Positions 8,495 through 17,807 of a stretch of 64,000 bases of DNA are shown here, one piece after another (the first letter of the stretch is position 1; each line of letters starts with the position of its first letter). The DNA is from Cellulomonas sp. P24 (GTDB lineage Bacteria > Actinomycetota > Actinomycetes > Actinomycetales > Cellulomonadaceae), in contig NZ_JAJDFX010000002.1 in the NCBI RefSeq assembly GCF_024704385.1, forward strand, positions 1,674,001 to 1,738,000. The letters run 5' to 3'. The notes under the pieces were generated by a model. The model saw only the letters and a program-made list of their open reading frames with translations. It had not been told where the DNA came from and did not search any database. Both the position numbers and the translations under genes were made by a program.

Positions 8495-9211
8495 GTGACC
8501 GGCACCGGAGGCCAGCCCGACGCGGCGATCGACGACGACGCCCGCCGACACCTCGCCGACGTCTCCACCTGGGCCGCGGCCGCCCCGGACCGGGCGATCG
8601 ACGCGATCGGCTACCTCGACCCGCAGCTGGCGGTCGACCGTGCGTCCGGGCAGCTCGCGGACTGGGCGCGCTCGACCGTCGTGGACGAGAACACCGGCGA
8701 ACCCGTCCTCGCCGCGACGGTCCTCCGCGCCCTCGGCGACCGCGCCGGGATCGAGGTCCGCTACCCCACCGCCAACGCCGGGCTCGTCCACGTCTACGGC
8801 TACCTGCTCTCCCCCGCCCCCACGCCGTACGGCCCCAAGCGGGCGCGATGGACCGACGGCGACCTGGCCCGGGCGCTCGGCCACCACCCGCACCACTTCC
8901 AGCCATGGCGGATCCCCGCGGGCGAGAGCCTGCTCGGGCGCGTGACCGCGAGCGCCCTCCCGATCGCGCGCGGTGACGTGACGGAGCACGGGCTGCTCGC
9001 GCGCGAGGACCCCGACGGTCACGGCGGGCTGCTGCGCACCGTGGTCTGGCGCGCCCCGGGGAGCGAGTCCGGTGCGCTCGTCTACGCGCACGTCACCACC
9101 CGGTGCCGGCTCGTCACCACGTTCCCGGTGGCGGCCACCCCCGCATGGCTGGCCGCCCTGGAGGCGCAGCCACCCACGCCGCGCTACAACGTGGTGGTCG
9201 CGGACTCCTGA
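8495..9211 (+). CDS. Conserved-looking hypothetical protein
   Basis: 238 residues, not recognised. It is soluble, with no signal peptide or membrane segment. The N-terminal 60 residues are acidic and helical; a central part (VHVYGYLLSPAPTPYGPKRARW) resembles a small beta domain, and the end (YAHVTTRCRLVTTFPV) is beta-rich. The GTG start is supported by TAGACT at 8481-8486, eight bases upstream, implying a leaderless message. Its last 28 bp overlap the convergent MMPL gene. Codon use matches the neighbours, so it is likely real. No function is offered. Confidence 0.75.
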   Translation: MTGTGGQPDAAIDDDARRHLADVSTWAAAAPDRAIDAIGYLDPQLAVDRASGQLADWARSTVVDENTGEPVLAATVLRALGDRAGIEVRYPTANAGLVHVYGYLLSPAPTPYGPKRARWTDGDLARALGHHPHHFQPWRIPAGESLLGRVTASALPIARGDVTEHGLLAREDPDGHGGLLRTVVWRAPGSESGALVYAHVTTRCRLVTTFPVAATPAWLAALEAQPPTPRYNVVVADS

Positions 9212-11406
9212 GCGAGCCGACGTGTGAGGGCCGCGCCCTCGATGTCGACGTTCGGGAGCACCCGGTCGAGCCACCGCGGGAGCCACCAGGCGCTGTCGCC
9301 GAGCAGCGTCATGACCGCCGGGATCAACACCATCCGCACGACCAGTGCGTCGACCAGGATCCCGGCCCCGAGCGCGAACGCCATCGGCGCGACCGTCGTG
9401 CTCCCGCCGAACACGAAGGCCACGAACACGGAGACCATGATCACCGCCGCGGCGAGGACCACGCGCGACCCGTGCTCGAACCCGACCAGGACCGCGCGCC
9501 GCGCCTCGGCGCCGTGCACGTGCTCCTCCCGCATCCGGGACACCAGGAACACCTCGTAGTCCATCGCGAGCCCGAACAGCACGCCGATGAGGATCACCGG
9601 CATGAAGCTGAGCAACGGGCCGGTGGCATTCACGTGGAACACGGAGGCCAGCCACCCCCACTGGTAGACCGCGACCGTCGCCCCGAACGACGCCCCGACC
9701 GAGAGCAGGAACCCGATCGCCGCCGTGACCGGGACGAGGATCGACCGGAACGCGACGAGCAGAAGGACCAGCGCGAGCCCGATGACGAGCAGCAGGAAGA
9801 CCGGGAGCGCCGCAGCGAGCTTGGCCGAGATGTCGATGTTCGCGGCTGCCGTCCCGGTGACCCAGATGACCGTGCCGGTCGAGGTCTCCAGACCCGGGCG
9901 CTCGGCGCGAATCGCGTTCACGAGGTCCGCGGTCTCGACGCTCGTGGGGCCGCCCGTGGGGATGACGGTCACGATCGCGGCGGTGTCACCGTCGTTCGGC
10001 GTGGGCGGTGCGACCAGGGCGACGTCGGGGAGCTCTCCGAGCTTCCCGGCGATCGTGGCCGCAGCTGCGGACGCACCACCTGACGGGGCATCGACCAGGA
10101 CGACGAGGGGCCCGTTGAACCCCGGTCCGAAGGTCGTCGCCTGGAGGTCGTAGGCCTGGCGCGCGTGGGACGTCGTCGGCGACTGCCCGTCGGTGGGCAG
10201 TCCGAGCCGCAGGCTGAGGGTCGGGACCGCCACCAGTGCGACGCCCGCGATCCCGAGGAGGAGCACGACGACCGGATGACCCGTCACGAGCCTGCCCCAT
10301 CGGCTCGCGACGAACGTCGCGTCATCCTCGGAGTCCGCTGCACGCGCGTGCCGCGGCGTCAGCCGTGACCCGGCGAAGCCGAGCAGCGCGGGGAGCAGCG
10401 TGATCGCGATGAGGACGGCGACTGCGACGGTCACAGCCGCCGCGACGCCCATCACCCCCAGGAACGGGATGCCGACGACGGCGAGCCCGGCGGAGGCGAT
10501 GACGACGGTCGTCCCGGCGAAGACCACCGCGCTCCCGGCCGTCCCGACCGCGCGCCCGACGGCGTCGAGCGGAGTCTTCCCCTCGGCGAGGAGCGATCGG
10601 TAGCGGGACAGGATGAACAACGCGTAGTCGATCCCGACCGCGAGACCGAGCATGAGCGCGAGCGCGAGGGTCGCCGAGGACACCGACGTCCAGGCGGATA
10701 TCGCGAAGATCCCGGCCGCACCGATGCCGACGCCCAGCAGCGCAGTGAGGATCGGCATCCCGGCAGCGAGCAACGAGCCGAGGGTGATGACGAGGACGAC
10801 GAGCGCGGCGATCACACCGATCGACTCGGCTCCCGAGAGGATCTCCAGCTTGTCGGCGAACGGGCCGCCGCTGATCGCCGCCTGCCAGCCTGCCTGCTGG
10901 GCTGCCGTCACGACGGCCTCGAGGTCGTGGACCGTCGAGGCGGGGACGTCCGCCGCCGGCACCGCCAGCTGGATGTCGGCGTACAGCGCGGAGGCGTTGG
11001 GGGCGATGGTCTTCTGGGTGAACGGGTCGCTGACGCCGGTGACACCCGGCACCGCGGCGGCCTGCGCCAGGAACACGCCCGCGGCTTGTGCGGTGGCCGG
11101 GTCCGCGACGGTGCTCCCGGCGGGTGCGGCGAGGATGATGCGCGCTGTCGCCGGCGTGGAGGTGGTGTCGGAGCCTCCGAGGGGCCCCTGCGCCGAGGCG
11201 TCAGAGAACGCGGCCCCGAAGCGTGCGGCGAGGACCTCCTGCGCGCGGGCGGACTCCGTCCCGGGGATCGAGAACGACTCCTGGAGGTGGGCACCGCTGG
11301 TCGCGGCGAGGGTGCCGACAGCGCTGAGCACCACGAGCCATCCCACCAGGACGAACCGGCGACGACGCATCGACCAGCGGCCGAGTCGATACAGAAGCGT
11401 GGCCAT
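9184..11406 (-). CDS. MMPL/RND-family membrane exporter
   Basis: 740 residues from the ATG at 11406, which has AAGGAG upstream. It has an N-terminal membrane helix, a large extracytoplasmic loop, then two sets of transmembrane helices. Each half carries the family motif in its membrane domain: GLAVGIDYALFILSRYRSLL and FGLAMDYEVFLVSRMREEH. These proteins export lipids, drugs or siderophores using the proton gradient. The divergent TetR gene starts 175 bp away, and such pairs usually form a repressor-exporter unit. The substrate is unknown. Confidence 0.92.
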   Translation of the reverse strand: MATLLYRLGRWSMRRRRFVLVGWLVVLSAVGTLAATSGAHLQESFSIPGTESARAQEVLAARFGAAFSDASAQGPLGGSDTTSTPATARIILAAPAGSTVADPATAQAAGVFLAQAAAVPGVTGVSDPFTQKTIAPNASALYADIQLAVPAADVPASTVHDLEAVVTAAQQAGWQAAISGGPFADKLEILSGAESIGVIAALVVLVITLGSLLAAGMPILTALLGVGIGAAGIFAISAWTSVSSATLALALMLGLAVGIDYALFILSRYRSLLAEGKTPLDAVGRAVGTAGSAVVFAGTTVVIASAGLAVVGIPFLGVMGVAAAVTVAVAVLIAITLLPALLGFAGSRLTPRHARAADSEDDATFVASRWGRLVTGHPVVVLLLGIAGVALVAVPTLSLRLGLPTDGQSPTTSHARQAYDLQATTFGPGFNGPLVVLVDAPSGGASAAAATIAGKLGELPDVALVAPPTPNDGDTAAIVTVIPTGGPTSVETADLVNAIRAERPGLETSTGTVIWVTGTAAANIDISAKLAAALPVFLLLVIGLALVLLLVAFRSILVPVTAAIGFLLSVGASFGATVAVYQWGWLASVFHVNATGPLLSFMPVILIGVLFGLAMDYEVFLVSRMREEHVHGAEARRAVLVGFEHGSRVVLAAAVIMVSVFVAFVFGGSTTVAPMAFALGAGILVDALVVRMVLIPAVMTLLGDSAWWLPRWLDRVLPNVDIEGAALTRRLAQESATTTL

Positions 11407-11444
11407 GACTCTCCTTCTCGGATTCTCGGACATCTGTAGGATAA

Positions 11445-11458
11445 CCGACAGTCGTCGG
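11445..11458. promoter_or_regulatory. Operator candidate between MMPL gene and TetR gene
   Basis: CCGAC-AGTC-GTCGG, a 5-4-5 inverted repeat in an AT-richer patch, lies 39 bp upstream of the exporter start, where a TetR dimer would block its promoter. Inferred from position only. Confidence 0.45.
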
Positions 11459-11581
11459 AATTCTTGCTCGGGCGGATCGTCGGCATACCGTGACCCGGAG
11501 GGTCGGCTCGACCGAGCCACCGGCGTGCGGGCCGGGCGGGGCTCGCCCGGGCGGGGAGATGCAGGGGACGGGAGGTCGGGC

Positions 11582-12157
11582 ATGAGCACGCAGGCGGACC
11601 CTCGCGTCGTACGCACCCGTCGGTTGCTCCAGGACGCCCTGCTCGAGCTCGCACGCGAGAAGTCCCTCGACGAGATCACGATCGCGGACATCGCCGATCG
11701 CGCCGCCGTCAACCGGAGCACCTTCTACCAGCACTACGCCGACAAGGAGACCCTGCTCGCCGACGCTCTCGACGAGCAGGCGGCCGCGGCGGGCGCCGAC
11801 CTCACTTCACCGGACCTCGTCCTGACCCCCGGCGGAACGACCTCACCCGACCTCGTGCTGCGCTACATCCGACACGTCACGGCGCACGCCGATCTCTACC
11901 GCCGCGCCCTCGGCGAGCACGGCTCGCCGATCGTCACCGCGCGGCTGCGGCGCCGCATCACGGCGCTCACCATGACCGGGTACGCGCTGTACGGCCTGGA
12001 CGAGACCGAGCTCAAGATTCCGGTGGACATCGCCGCGGCAGCGACGGTCGGCTCGTTGCTCGGGATGCTCCTCGCCTGCCTCGAGTCCGAGCCGCCACCC
12101 CCGCCGGAGCAGATCGCGGCGTGGATCTGGAGCGAGCTCCCGCGACCGCACGGCTGA
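11582..12157 (+). CDS. TetR-family transcriptional regulator
   Basis: 191 residues. The N-terminal helix-turn-helix (about residues 10-55) reads RRLLQDALLELAREKSLDEI then VNRSTFYQHYADKETLLADAL, a canonical TetR head. The C-terminal ligand domain is helical and unassigned. GGGAGG precedes the ATG. It is divergent from the MMPL exporter with a palindrome between them, so it most likely represses that exporter until a ligand binds. Confidence 0.92.
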   Translation: MSTQADPRVVRTRRLLQDALLELAREKSLDEITIADIADRAAVNRSTFYQHYADKETLLADALDEQAAAAGADLTSPDLVLTPGGTTSPDLVLRYIRHVTAHADLYRRALGEHGSPIVTARLRRRITALTMTGYALYGLDETELKIPVDIAAAATVGSLLGMLLACLESEPPPPPEQIAAWIWSELPRPHG

Positions 12158-12245
12158 CCCTGCGCGTCAGTCGGGCACGGTCGCACGGCGGCCGACGTCG
12201 GTGGACAACGATCCCGGCGTCGGTGGCGGATCGTAGGGTGGGGAC

Positions 12246-14110
12246 GTGCAGCCTCCTCCCCCGACGGTCGATGACGTGCGCGCCGTCGACCCGGTGACCG
12301 ACGGCGCACCCGCTGCTCCTCTCGACGTCCTGCGTCGCGTGTTCGGCTACGAGGCGTTCCGTGGCGACCAGGCCGAGATCATCGACACCGTCGTCGCCGG
12401 CGGTGACGCGCTCGTCCTGATGCCGACCGGCGGGGGAAGTCCCTGTGCTACCAGGTCCCTGCGCTGGTCCGGCCCGGCACCGGCGTCGTCGTCTCCCCCC
12501 TGATCGCCCTCATGCAGGACCAGGTCGACGCGTTGTCGGCCCTCGGTGTCCGCGCCGGGTTCCTCAACTCGACGCAGGACCTCACCGAGCGCCGCCGCGT
12601 CGAACGGGCCTTCCTCGACGGCGAGCTCGACCTGCTCTACCTCGCACCCGAGCGGCTGCGGGTCCCGGACACCCTCGACCTGCTCGATCGTGGGACCATC
12701 GCGCTGTTCGCGATCGACGAGGCCCACTGCGTCTCCCAGTGGGGCCACGACTTCCGCCCCGACTACCTGCAGCTCTCGGTGCTGCACGAGCGCTGGCCAA
12801 CGGTCCCGCGCATCGCCCTGACGGCGACCGCGACCGAGGCGACCCACACCGAGATCGCCCAGCGCCTGCAGCTCACCGACGCCCGGCACTTCGTGGCGAG
12901 CTTCGACCGCCCCAACATCCAGTACCGGATCGTCGGGAAGGACAAGCCACGCGCACAGCTCGTCGACCTGCTACGCGCCGAGCACCCGGGTGACGCCGGG
13001 ATCGTCTACTGCCTCTCCCGCGCATCGGTCGAGCAGACCGCGCAGCACCTGGTCGACCACGGCATCCCGGCCCTGCCGTACCACGCCGGCCTCGACGCGC
13101 GGGTCCGCGCGGCGCACCAGTCACGGTTCCTGCGCGAGGACGGCCTCGTCATGGTCGCGACGATCGCGTTCGGCATGGGCATCGACAAGCCCGACGTGCG
13201 GTTCGTCGCCCACCTGGACCTCCCGAAGTCGGTCGAGGGCTACTACCAGGAGACCGGTCGCGCGGGCCGGGACGGTCTGCCGGCGACGGCCTGGCTCGCC
13301 TACGGCCTGCAGGACGTCGTCCAGCAGCGCCGCATGATCGACACCTCCGAGGGCGACGCGACCCACCGTCGGCGCCTCGCCGCGCACCTGGACGCGATGC
13401 TCGCGCTGTGCGAGACCGTCACCTGCCGCCGGGTCCAGCTCCTCGCGTACTTCGGCCAGTCCGGGGAGCCGTGCGGGAACTGCGACACGTGCCTGGCACC
13501 GCCCGAGTCGTGGGACGGAACCCTCGCCGCCCAGAAGCTGCTCTCGGCCGTCGTGCGCCTCGACCAACGGGGCCAGCGCTACGGCGCCGGTCACGTCGTC
13601 GACATCCTGCTCGGACGCACGACCCCCCGGGTCGGTCAGCTCGGTCACGCGTCGCTGAGCGTCTTCGGCATCGGCGCCGACGTCTCGGAAGGCGAGTGGC
13701 GGGGCGTCGTGCGGCAGCTGCTCGCGCAGGGGTTGCTCGCCGTCGACGCCGACGGCTACGGCACCCTCCGCCTCACCGAGGCGAGCGCGGACGTGCTCCG
13801 TGGCGACCGGTCGGTGCTGCTCCGACGCGAGGCCCCGCGTGCGGCGCGCCCCACGCGGCAGGCCAGGCGCACCGCCGCGACGGACCTCGACGCCGACGCG
13901 CTGACCGTGTTCGAGCGGCTGCGGGCCTGGCGCGCCTCGACCGCGAAGACGAAGGGCGTCCCGGCGTACGTCGTCTTCCACGACGCGACGCTGCGCGAGA
14001 TCGCGACGCGGCTCCCGACCACCCTCGACGAGCTCGGCACCGTCAGCGGTGTCGGCGCCGCCAAGCTCGACACCTACGGAGCCGAGCTCCTCGAGGCGCT
14101 CCGCAGCTGA
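12246..14110 (+). CDS. recQ: ATP-dependent DNA helicase RecQ, interrupted by a one-base frameshift in Walker A
   Basis: Starts at GTG 12246 with TAGGGT at 12234-12239 (leaderless). The first 60-odd codons read cleanly to VLMPTGGG; then the frame breaks and continues in the +1-shifted frame as [26 protein letters not shown], the DEAH box ([19 protein letters not shown]), helicase motifs IV-VI ([13 protein letters not shown]), the RQC zinc cysteines ([16 protein letters not shown]...CGNCDTCL) and an HRDC domain ending [13 protein letters not shown]. Restoring one G in the run at 12432-12436 recreates GGGKS exactly. RecQ unwinds DNA in recombination repair. A base-calling error seems likelier than a true pseudogene, since the rest is intact. 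Confidence 0.9.
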
Positions 14111-14124
14111 TCCCGAGGGATCGT

Positions 14125-14236
14125 CAGCGCGCAGTCCCGTCAGCGCGCAGTCCCGTCGGCGCGCAGTCCCGTCGGCGCGCAGTCCCGTCAGCGCGAGGTG
14201 CGGTCAGCGCGAGGTGCGGTCAGCGCGCAGTCCCGT
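14125..14236. repeat. 16-bp tandem array (7 units) made from the 3' end of the aldo/keto reductase gene
   Basis: Seven consecutive 16-bp units, four or five matching CAGCGCGCAGTCCCGT closely and two reading CAGCGCGAGGTGCGGT. The rightmost unit (14221-14236) is the coding end of the minus-strand reductase (codons for GTAR plus part of the stop). The array fills the spacer between the convergent recQ and reductase genes. Confidence 0.92.
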
Positions 14237-15251
14237 CCACCGCATACGGCTCGATCGCGGCGAGCTCGTCCGCGGTCAACGGCGGGGCCGCGAGCGCGGC
14301 GACGTTGTCCTCGAGCTGGGCGACACTGCTCGCGCCGATGAGCGCCGACGTGACCCGCCGGTCCCGCAGCACCCAGGACAGCGCCAGCTGCGCGAGGGAC
14401 TGCCCCCGACCGGCCGCGACCTCGTTCAGCGCTCGCGCCCGGGTCAGGTAGGGCTCCGTGATCCGCTCCGGCTTGAGGAAGTGACCGACCGACGCACGCG
14501 ATCCCGCGGGCACCTCACCGGACAGGTATCGGCTGGTGAGCAGCCCCTGGTGCAGCGGGGAGAACACGATCGCCCCGATCCCCAGGTCACCGACCACGTC
14601 GAGCAGGGTCTCCCCCGCGTCATCCGCCTCCGGGATCTCCACGTGCCGGTTGAACATCGAGTACGACGGCTGGTGGATCAGCAGCGGGGTACCGAGGTCC
14701 GCCAGCACCCGGGCCGCGGTCCGGGTCTGCGACGGGGAGTAGTTGGAGATCCCGGCGTACAGCGCCCGCCCGCTCGTCACGGCGGTGTGCAGCGCCCCCA
14801 TGGTCTCCTCGATCGGCACCGACGGGTCGGGGCGGTGGGAGTAGAAGATGTCCACGTAGTCCAGGCCGAGTCGCGCGAGCGACTGGTCGAGAGACGAGAG
14901 CAGGTACTTGCGCGAGCCGCCGTCGCCGTAGGGCCCGGGCCACATGTCGTAGCCCGCCTTCGACGAGATGACGAGCTCGTCGCGGTACGGCCGCAGGTCT
15001 GCGGCCAGGTGGCGGCCGAAGTTCTCCTCGGCCGAGCCGTACGGCGGGCCGTAGTTGTTCGCCAGGTCGAGGTGCGTCACACCCAGGTCGAACGCGCGAC
15101 GCAGAACGGCCCGCTGGGTCTCGAACGGCGTCGTGTGACCGAAGTTGTGCCACAGGCCGAGCGACAGCGCCGGCAGGTCGAGCCCGCTGCGACCGCAGCG
15201 GCGGTAGGTCATCGTGTCGTAGCGGTCGGCGGCGGCGCTGTACAGGCTCAT
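14220..15251 (-). CDS. Aldo/keto reductase (L-glyceraldehyde 3-phosphate reductase / YghZ-like)
   Basis: 343-residue NADPH-dependent TIM-barrel reductase. Its N-terminus TYRRCGRSGLDLPALSLGLW, HLDLANNYGPPYGSAEENFG (catalytic Asp/Tyr) and later ISSKAGYDMWPGPYGDGGSR and YVDIFYSHRPDP match the YghZ/MgrA group, which reduces L-glyceraldehyde 3-phosphate and also resembles potassium-channel beta subunits. The gene ends in a tandem array that repeats its last codons. It is divergent from trmL by 43 bp. Confidence 0.9.
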   Translation of the reverse strand: MSLYSAAADRYDTMTYRRCGRSGLDLPALSLGLWHNFGHTTPFETQRAVLRRAFDLGVTHLDLANNYGPPYGSAEENFGRHLAADLRPYRDELVISSKAGYDMWPGPYGDGGSRKYLLSSLDQSLARLGLDYVDIFYSHRPDPSVPIEETMGALHTAVTSGRALYAGISNYSPSQTRTAARVLADLGTPLLIHQPSYSMFNRHVEIPEADDAGETLLDVVGDLGIGAIVFSPLHQGLLTSRYLSGEVPAGSRASVGHFLKPERITEPYLTRARALNEVAAGRGQSLAQLALSWVLRDRRVTSALIGASSVAQLEDNVAALAAPPLTADELAAIEPYAVDGTAR

Positions 15252-15294
15252 GCGTCGATCCTATTTGCACCGGAGGACGTGGCAGGATCGCGGC

Positions 15295-15758
15295 GTGCTG
15301 CGCATCGTCTTCTTCGAGCCCCGGATCGCCGGCAACACCGGGAACGCGATCCGGCTGGCCGCCGTGACCGGGCGGAGCTGCACCTCGTCGAGCCGCTCGG
15401 CTTCGACCTGTCCGAGCCGAAGCTGCGCCGCGCGGGGCTCGACTACCACGACCTCGCGCACGTCGTCGTGCACCCGGACCTCGCTGCAGCCCTGGCGGCC
15501 ATGCCCGAGGCGCGGGTCTTCGCCTTCACGACGCAGGCCACGACCCGGTTCACCGACGTCGCGTACCGCGGCGACGACGCCCTGATGTTCGGTCCCGAGC
15601 CCACCGGTCTGCCGCCCGAGGTCCTCGAGAACCCCCGGGTGACAGCGCAGCTGAGGATCCCGATGCTGGCCGGTCGGCGGTCGCTGAACCTGTCGAACTC
15701 CGCCGCGATCGCCACCTACGAGGCCTGGCGCCAGCTCGGGTTCGACGCCGCTCGATGA
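15295..15758 (+). CDS. trmL: tRNA (cytidine(34)-2'-O)-methyltransferase TrmL, with a one-base frameshift
   Basis: A small SPOUT-class methyltransferase that modifies the wobble base of leucine tRNAs. From GTG 15295 the frame reads RIVFFEPRIAGNTGNAIRLA, the TrmL opening; after AAVTG the frame breaks and resumes shifted as ELHLVEPLGFDLSEPKL, then ALMFGPEPTGLPPEVL and the SAM-binding knot IPMLAGRRSLNLSNSAAIA. Adding one G to the run at 15370-15372 gives one continuous protein of about 154 residues, the normal family length. Probably a homopolymer error, otherwise a pseudogene. Confidence 0.87.
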
Positions 15759-15848
15759 GGGCGTCCCGGGCCGACCCGGGTGGACGAGCAGTGCGCGTGG
15801 CGGATGGTGCCGGCGACCCCGGTTCGGGGGCCGATCCGGCCCCTCGGC

Positions 15849-15854
15849 TACCCT
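15849..15854 (+). promoter_or_regulatory. -10 candidate for the osmoprotectant transport operon
   Basis: TACCCT in the 208-bp spacer upstream of the first permease gene. No convincing -35 box is seen 17 bp further up, so the call is tentative. Confidence 0.3.
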
Positions 15855-15966
15855 GAACGACGAGACGAGCCTCGATCACGGGTTGAGGCGACAGCACGGG
15901 CCCTGGTCGCCGCCCCGTTCCGGGGAGGTGAGCCCTGGCCGACGTTACCGACGAGGGAGCTTGTTG

Positions 15967-16626
15967 ATGGACGGCATGTCGAGCTGGTTCGGGTATGTCG
16001 TCGATCACTGGGGGGACATCCTTCAGGCCTCTCTGCAGCACGCCCGGCTGGTGCTCGTCGTCATCGTGGTCGCGACCGTGTTCTCGGTCGTCGCCGGCGT
16101 CATGGTCCAGCGCCACGCGCTCGCCCGGACCGCGGCGCTGAGCATCGCGGGGATCTTCCTCACCATCCCGTCGCTCGCCCTGTTCGCGCTCTTCATCCCG
16201 ATCCTCGGGATCGGGAACCCACCGGCGATGCTGGCGCTCTTCCTCTACGCGATCCTGCCGATCCTCCGGAACACCGTCACCGGCCTGGAGGAGGTCGACC
16301 CGGCCGTGGTCGAGTCGGCCCGCGGGATGGGCATGGGCACCGTCCGGCAGCTCATGCAGGTCCGGCTCCCGTTGGCGTGGCCCGTCATCATGGCCGGGGT
16401 CCGGGTGTCCAGCCTGCTGGTCGTCGGCATCGCTGCGATCGCGGTGCTCGTCGGCGGCGACGGGCTCGGCACGTTCATCCAGGGCGGCCTGACCCGCCTC
16501 GGCCTACCCGGGAGCGTGGAGTCGGTCTGGGTCGGGACCGTGTTCACGGTCATGCTCGGACTCCTGCTCGACCTGGTGTTCGCCTTCGTGCAGCGCCTCA
16601 CCACCTCATCCGGCCTGCGGAACTGA
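15967..16626 (+). CDS. Osmoprotectant (glycine betaine/choline-type) ABC transporter permease
   Basis: 219 residues with about five membrane helices and the BPD-permease EAA loop (VVESARGMGMGTVRQLMQVRLP) near residues 115-137, as in OpuBB/OpuCB/ProW-like proteins. The ATG at 15967 is preceded by GAGGGAG. It heads an operon with the ATPase (11-bp gap) and a second permease. It would form half of the membrane channel importing a compatible solute. Confidence 0.9.
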   Translation: MDGMSSWFGYVVDHWGDILQASLQHARLVLVVIVVATVFSVVAGVMVQRHALARTAALSIAGIFLTIPSLALFALFIPILGIGNPPAMLALFLYAILPILRNTVTGLEEVDPAVVESARGMGMGTVRQLMQVRLPLAWPVIMAGVRVSSLLVVGIAAIAVLVGGDGLGTFIQGGLTRLGLPGSVESVWVGTVFTVMLGLLLDLVFAFVQRLTTSSGLRN

Positions 16627-16637
16627 AGGAGAGACCC

Positions 16638-17807
16638 ATGGACGACACCTCGATGATCCGCCTCGACCGAGTCACCAAGATCTACCCGGGCAGCGACGTG
16701 CCCGCCGTCGAAGAGCTCACCCTGGACGTGCGGAAGGGCGAGATCCTCGTCCTCGTCGGCCCGTCCGGGTGCGGCAAGAGCACCACGCTGCGACTCATCA
16801 ACCGGATGATCGAGCCCTCCGGCGGGCACCTGTACTTCGACGGCGAGGACGTCACGAAGGTCAACCCCGATCACCTGCGCCGCCGGATCGGTTACGTCAT
16901 CCAGCAGATCGGGCTGTTCCCCCACCACACGATCGCCGAGAACATCGCCACGGTCCCGAAGATGCTGGGCTGGGAGAAGAAGCGGATCAGTGCCCGCGTC
17001 GACGAGCTGCTCGACATCATGGGCCTCGAGCCGTCCGAGTACCGCAACCGCTATCCCAAGGAGCTCTCCGGCGGGCAGGCCCAGCGGGTCGGGGTGGCGC
17101 GGGCCCTGGGAGCGGACCCGGACGTCATGCTGATGGACGAGCCCTTCGGGGCGATCGACCCGATCACCCGGGACCGGCTCCAGAACGAGTTCCTGCGGCT
17201 GCAGGGCGTGCTGGGCAAGACGATCGTCTTCGTCACGCACGACATCGACGAGGCCATCAAGATGGGCGACCGCATCGCGATCCTCGGCGAGCGCAGCGCC
17301 ATCCGCCAGATCGACACCCCGGAGCGGATCCTCGCCCTGCCGGTCGACGACTTCGTGGACGACTTCATCGGCTCCGGCTCCACCCTGAAGGGCCTGCACT
17401 TCGAGCGGGTGAGCGGCCTGGACCTCAAGCCGTACCCGACGATGACGCTCTCCGACCCGGTCGAGGTCGGCCAGTCGACGCTGCGCGCCTCCGGGCGCGA
17501 GTGGCTCCTGCTGCTGGACGGCGAGCGACGCCCGGTGCGCTGGTTGCGGGCCGGCGACCTGAGCCGGGGCGGCGGTGGGCGCGACCTGCTCACCCGCGGA
17601 CAGCACGTCCGCAGCCGGGTCGAGGAGAACGCGACGCTGCACGACACCCTCGAGGAGATGCTCAAGTCCTCCACCGGGCGGGCTTGCGTGGTCGACCCCC
17701 GGGGTCGGTTCGTGGGCGCCGTGGAGATCAACCACCTCACCGAGGTCATCCGCAGGCTCCGCGACGAGGCCCAGGCCCACTACGACGCGCTGGAGGCGTC
17801 CTCGTGA
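16638..17807 (+). CDS. Osmoprotectant ABC transporter ATP-binding protein with CBS domains
   Basis: 389 residues. The nucleotide-binding domain has Walker A GPSGCGKST (about residues 40-48), Q-loop IGYVIQQIGLFPH, signature ELSGGQAQRVGVARAL and Walker B DVMLMDEPFGAID. After residue 250 there is a tandem CBS-like region ending GRFVGAVEINHLTEVIR, which in OpuA-type transporters senses ionic strength. It drives import of glycine betaine, choline or related solutes. The stop overlaps the next GTG start by four bases. Confidence 0.93.
   Translation: MDDTSMIRLDRVTKIYPGSDVPAVEELTLDVRKGEILVLVGPSGCGKSTTLRLINRMIEPSGGHLYFDGEDVTKVNPDHLRRRIGYVIQQIGLFPHHTIAENIATVPKMLGWEKKRISARVDELLDIMGLEPSEYRNRYPKELSGGQAQRVGVARALGADPDVMLMDEPFGAIDPITRDRLQNEFLRLQGVLGKTIVFVTHDIDEAIKMGDRIAILGERSAIRQIDTPERILALPVDDFVDDFIGSGSTLKGLHFERVSGLDLKPYPTMTLSDPVEVGQSTLRASGREWLLLLDGERRPVRWLRAGDLSRGGGGRDLLTRGQHVRSRVEENATLHDTLEEMLKSSTGRACVVDPRGRFVGAVEINHLTEVIRRLRDEAQAHYDALEASS

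Noticed and set aside
14049-15758. A 569-codon open frame on the plus strand spanning the 16-bp array and antisense to the aldo/keto reductase
   Set aside because: It is Arg/Gly-rich antisense sequence of a clear reductase; only its last part is real, being the second half of frameshifted trmL.
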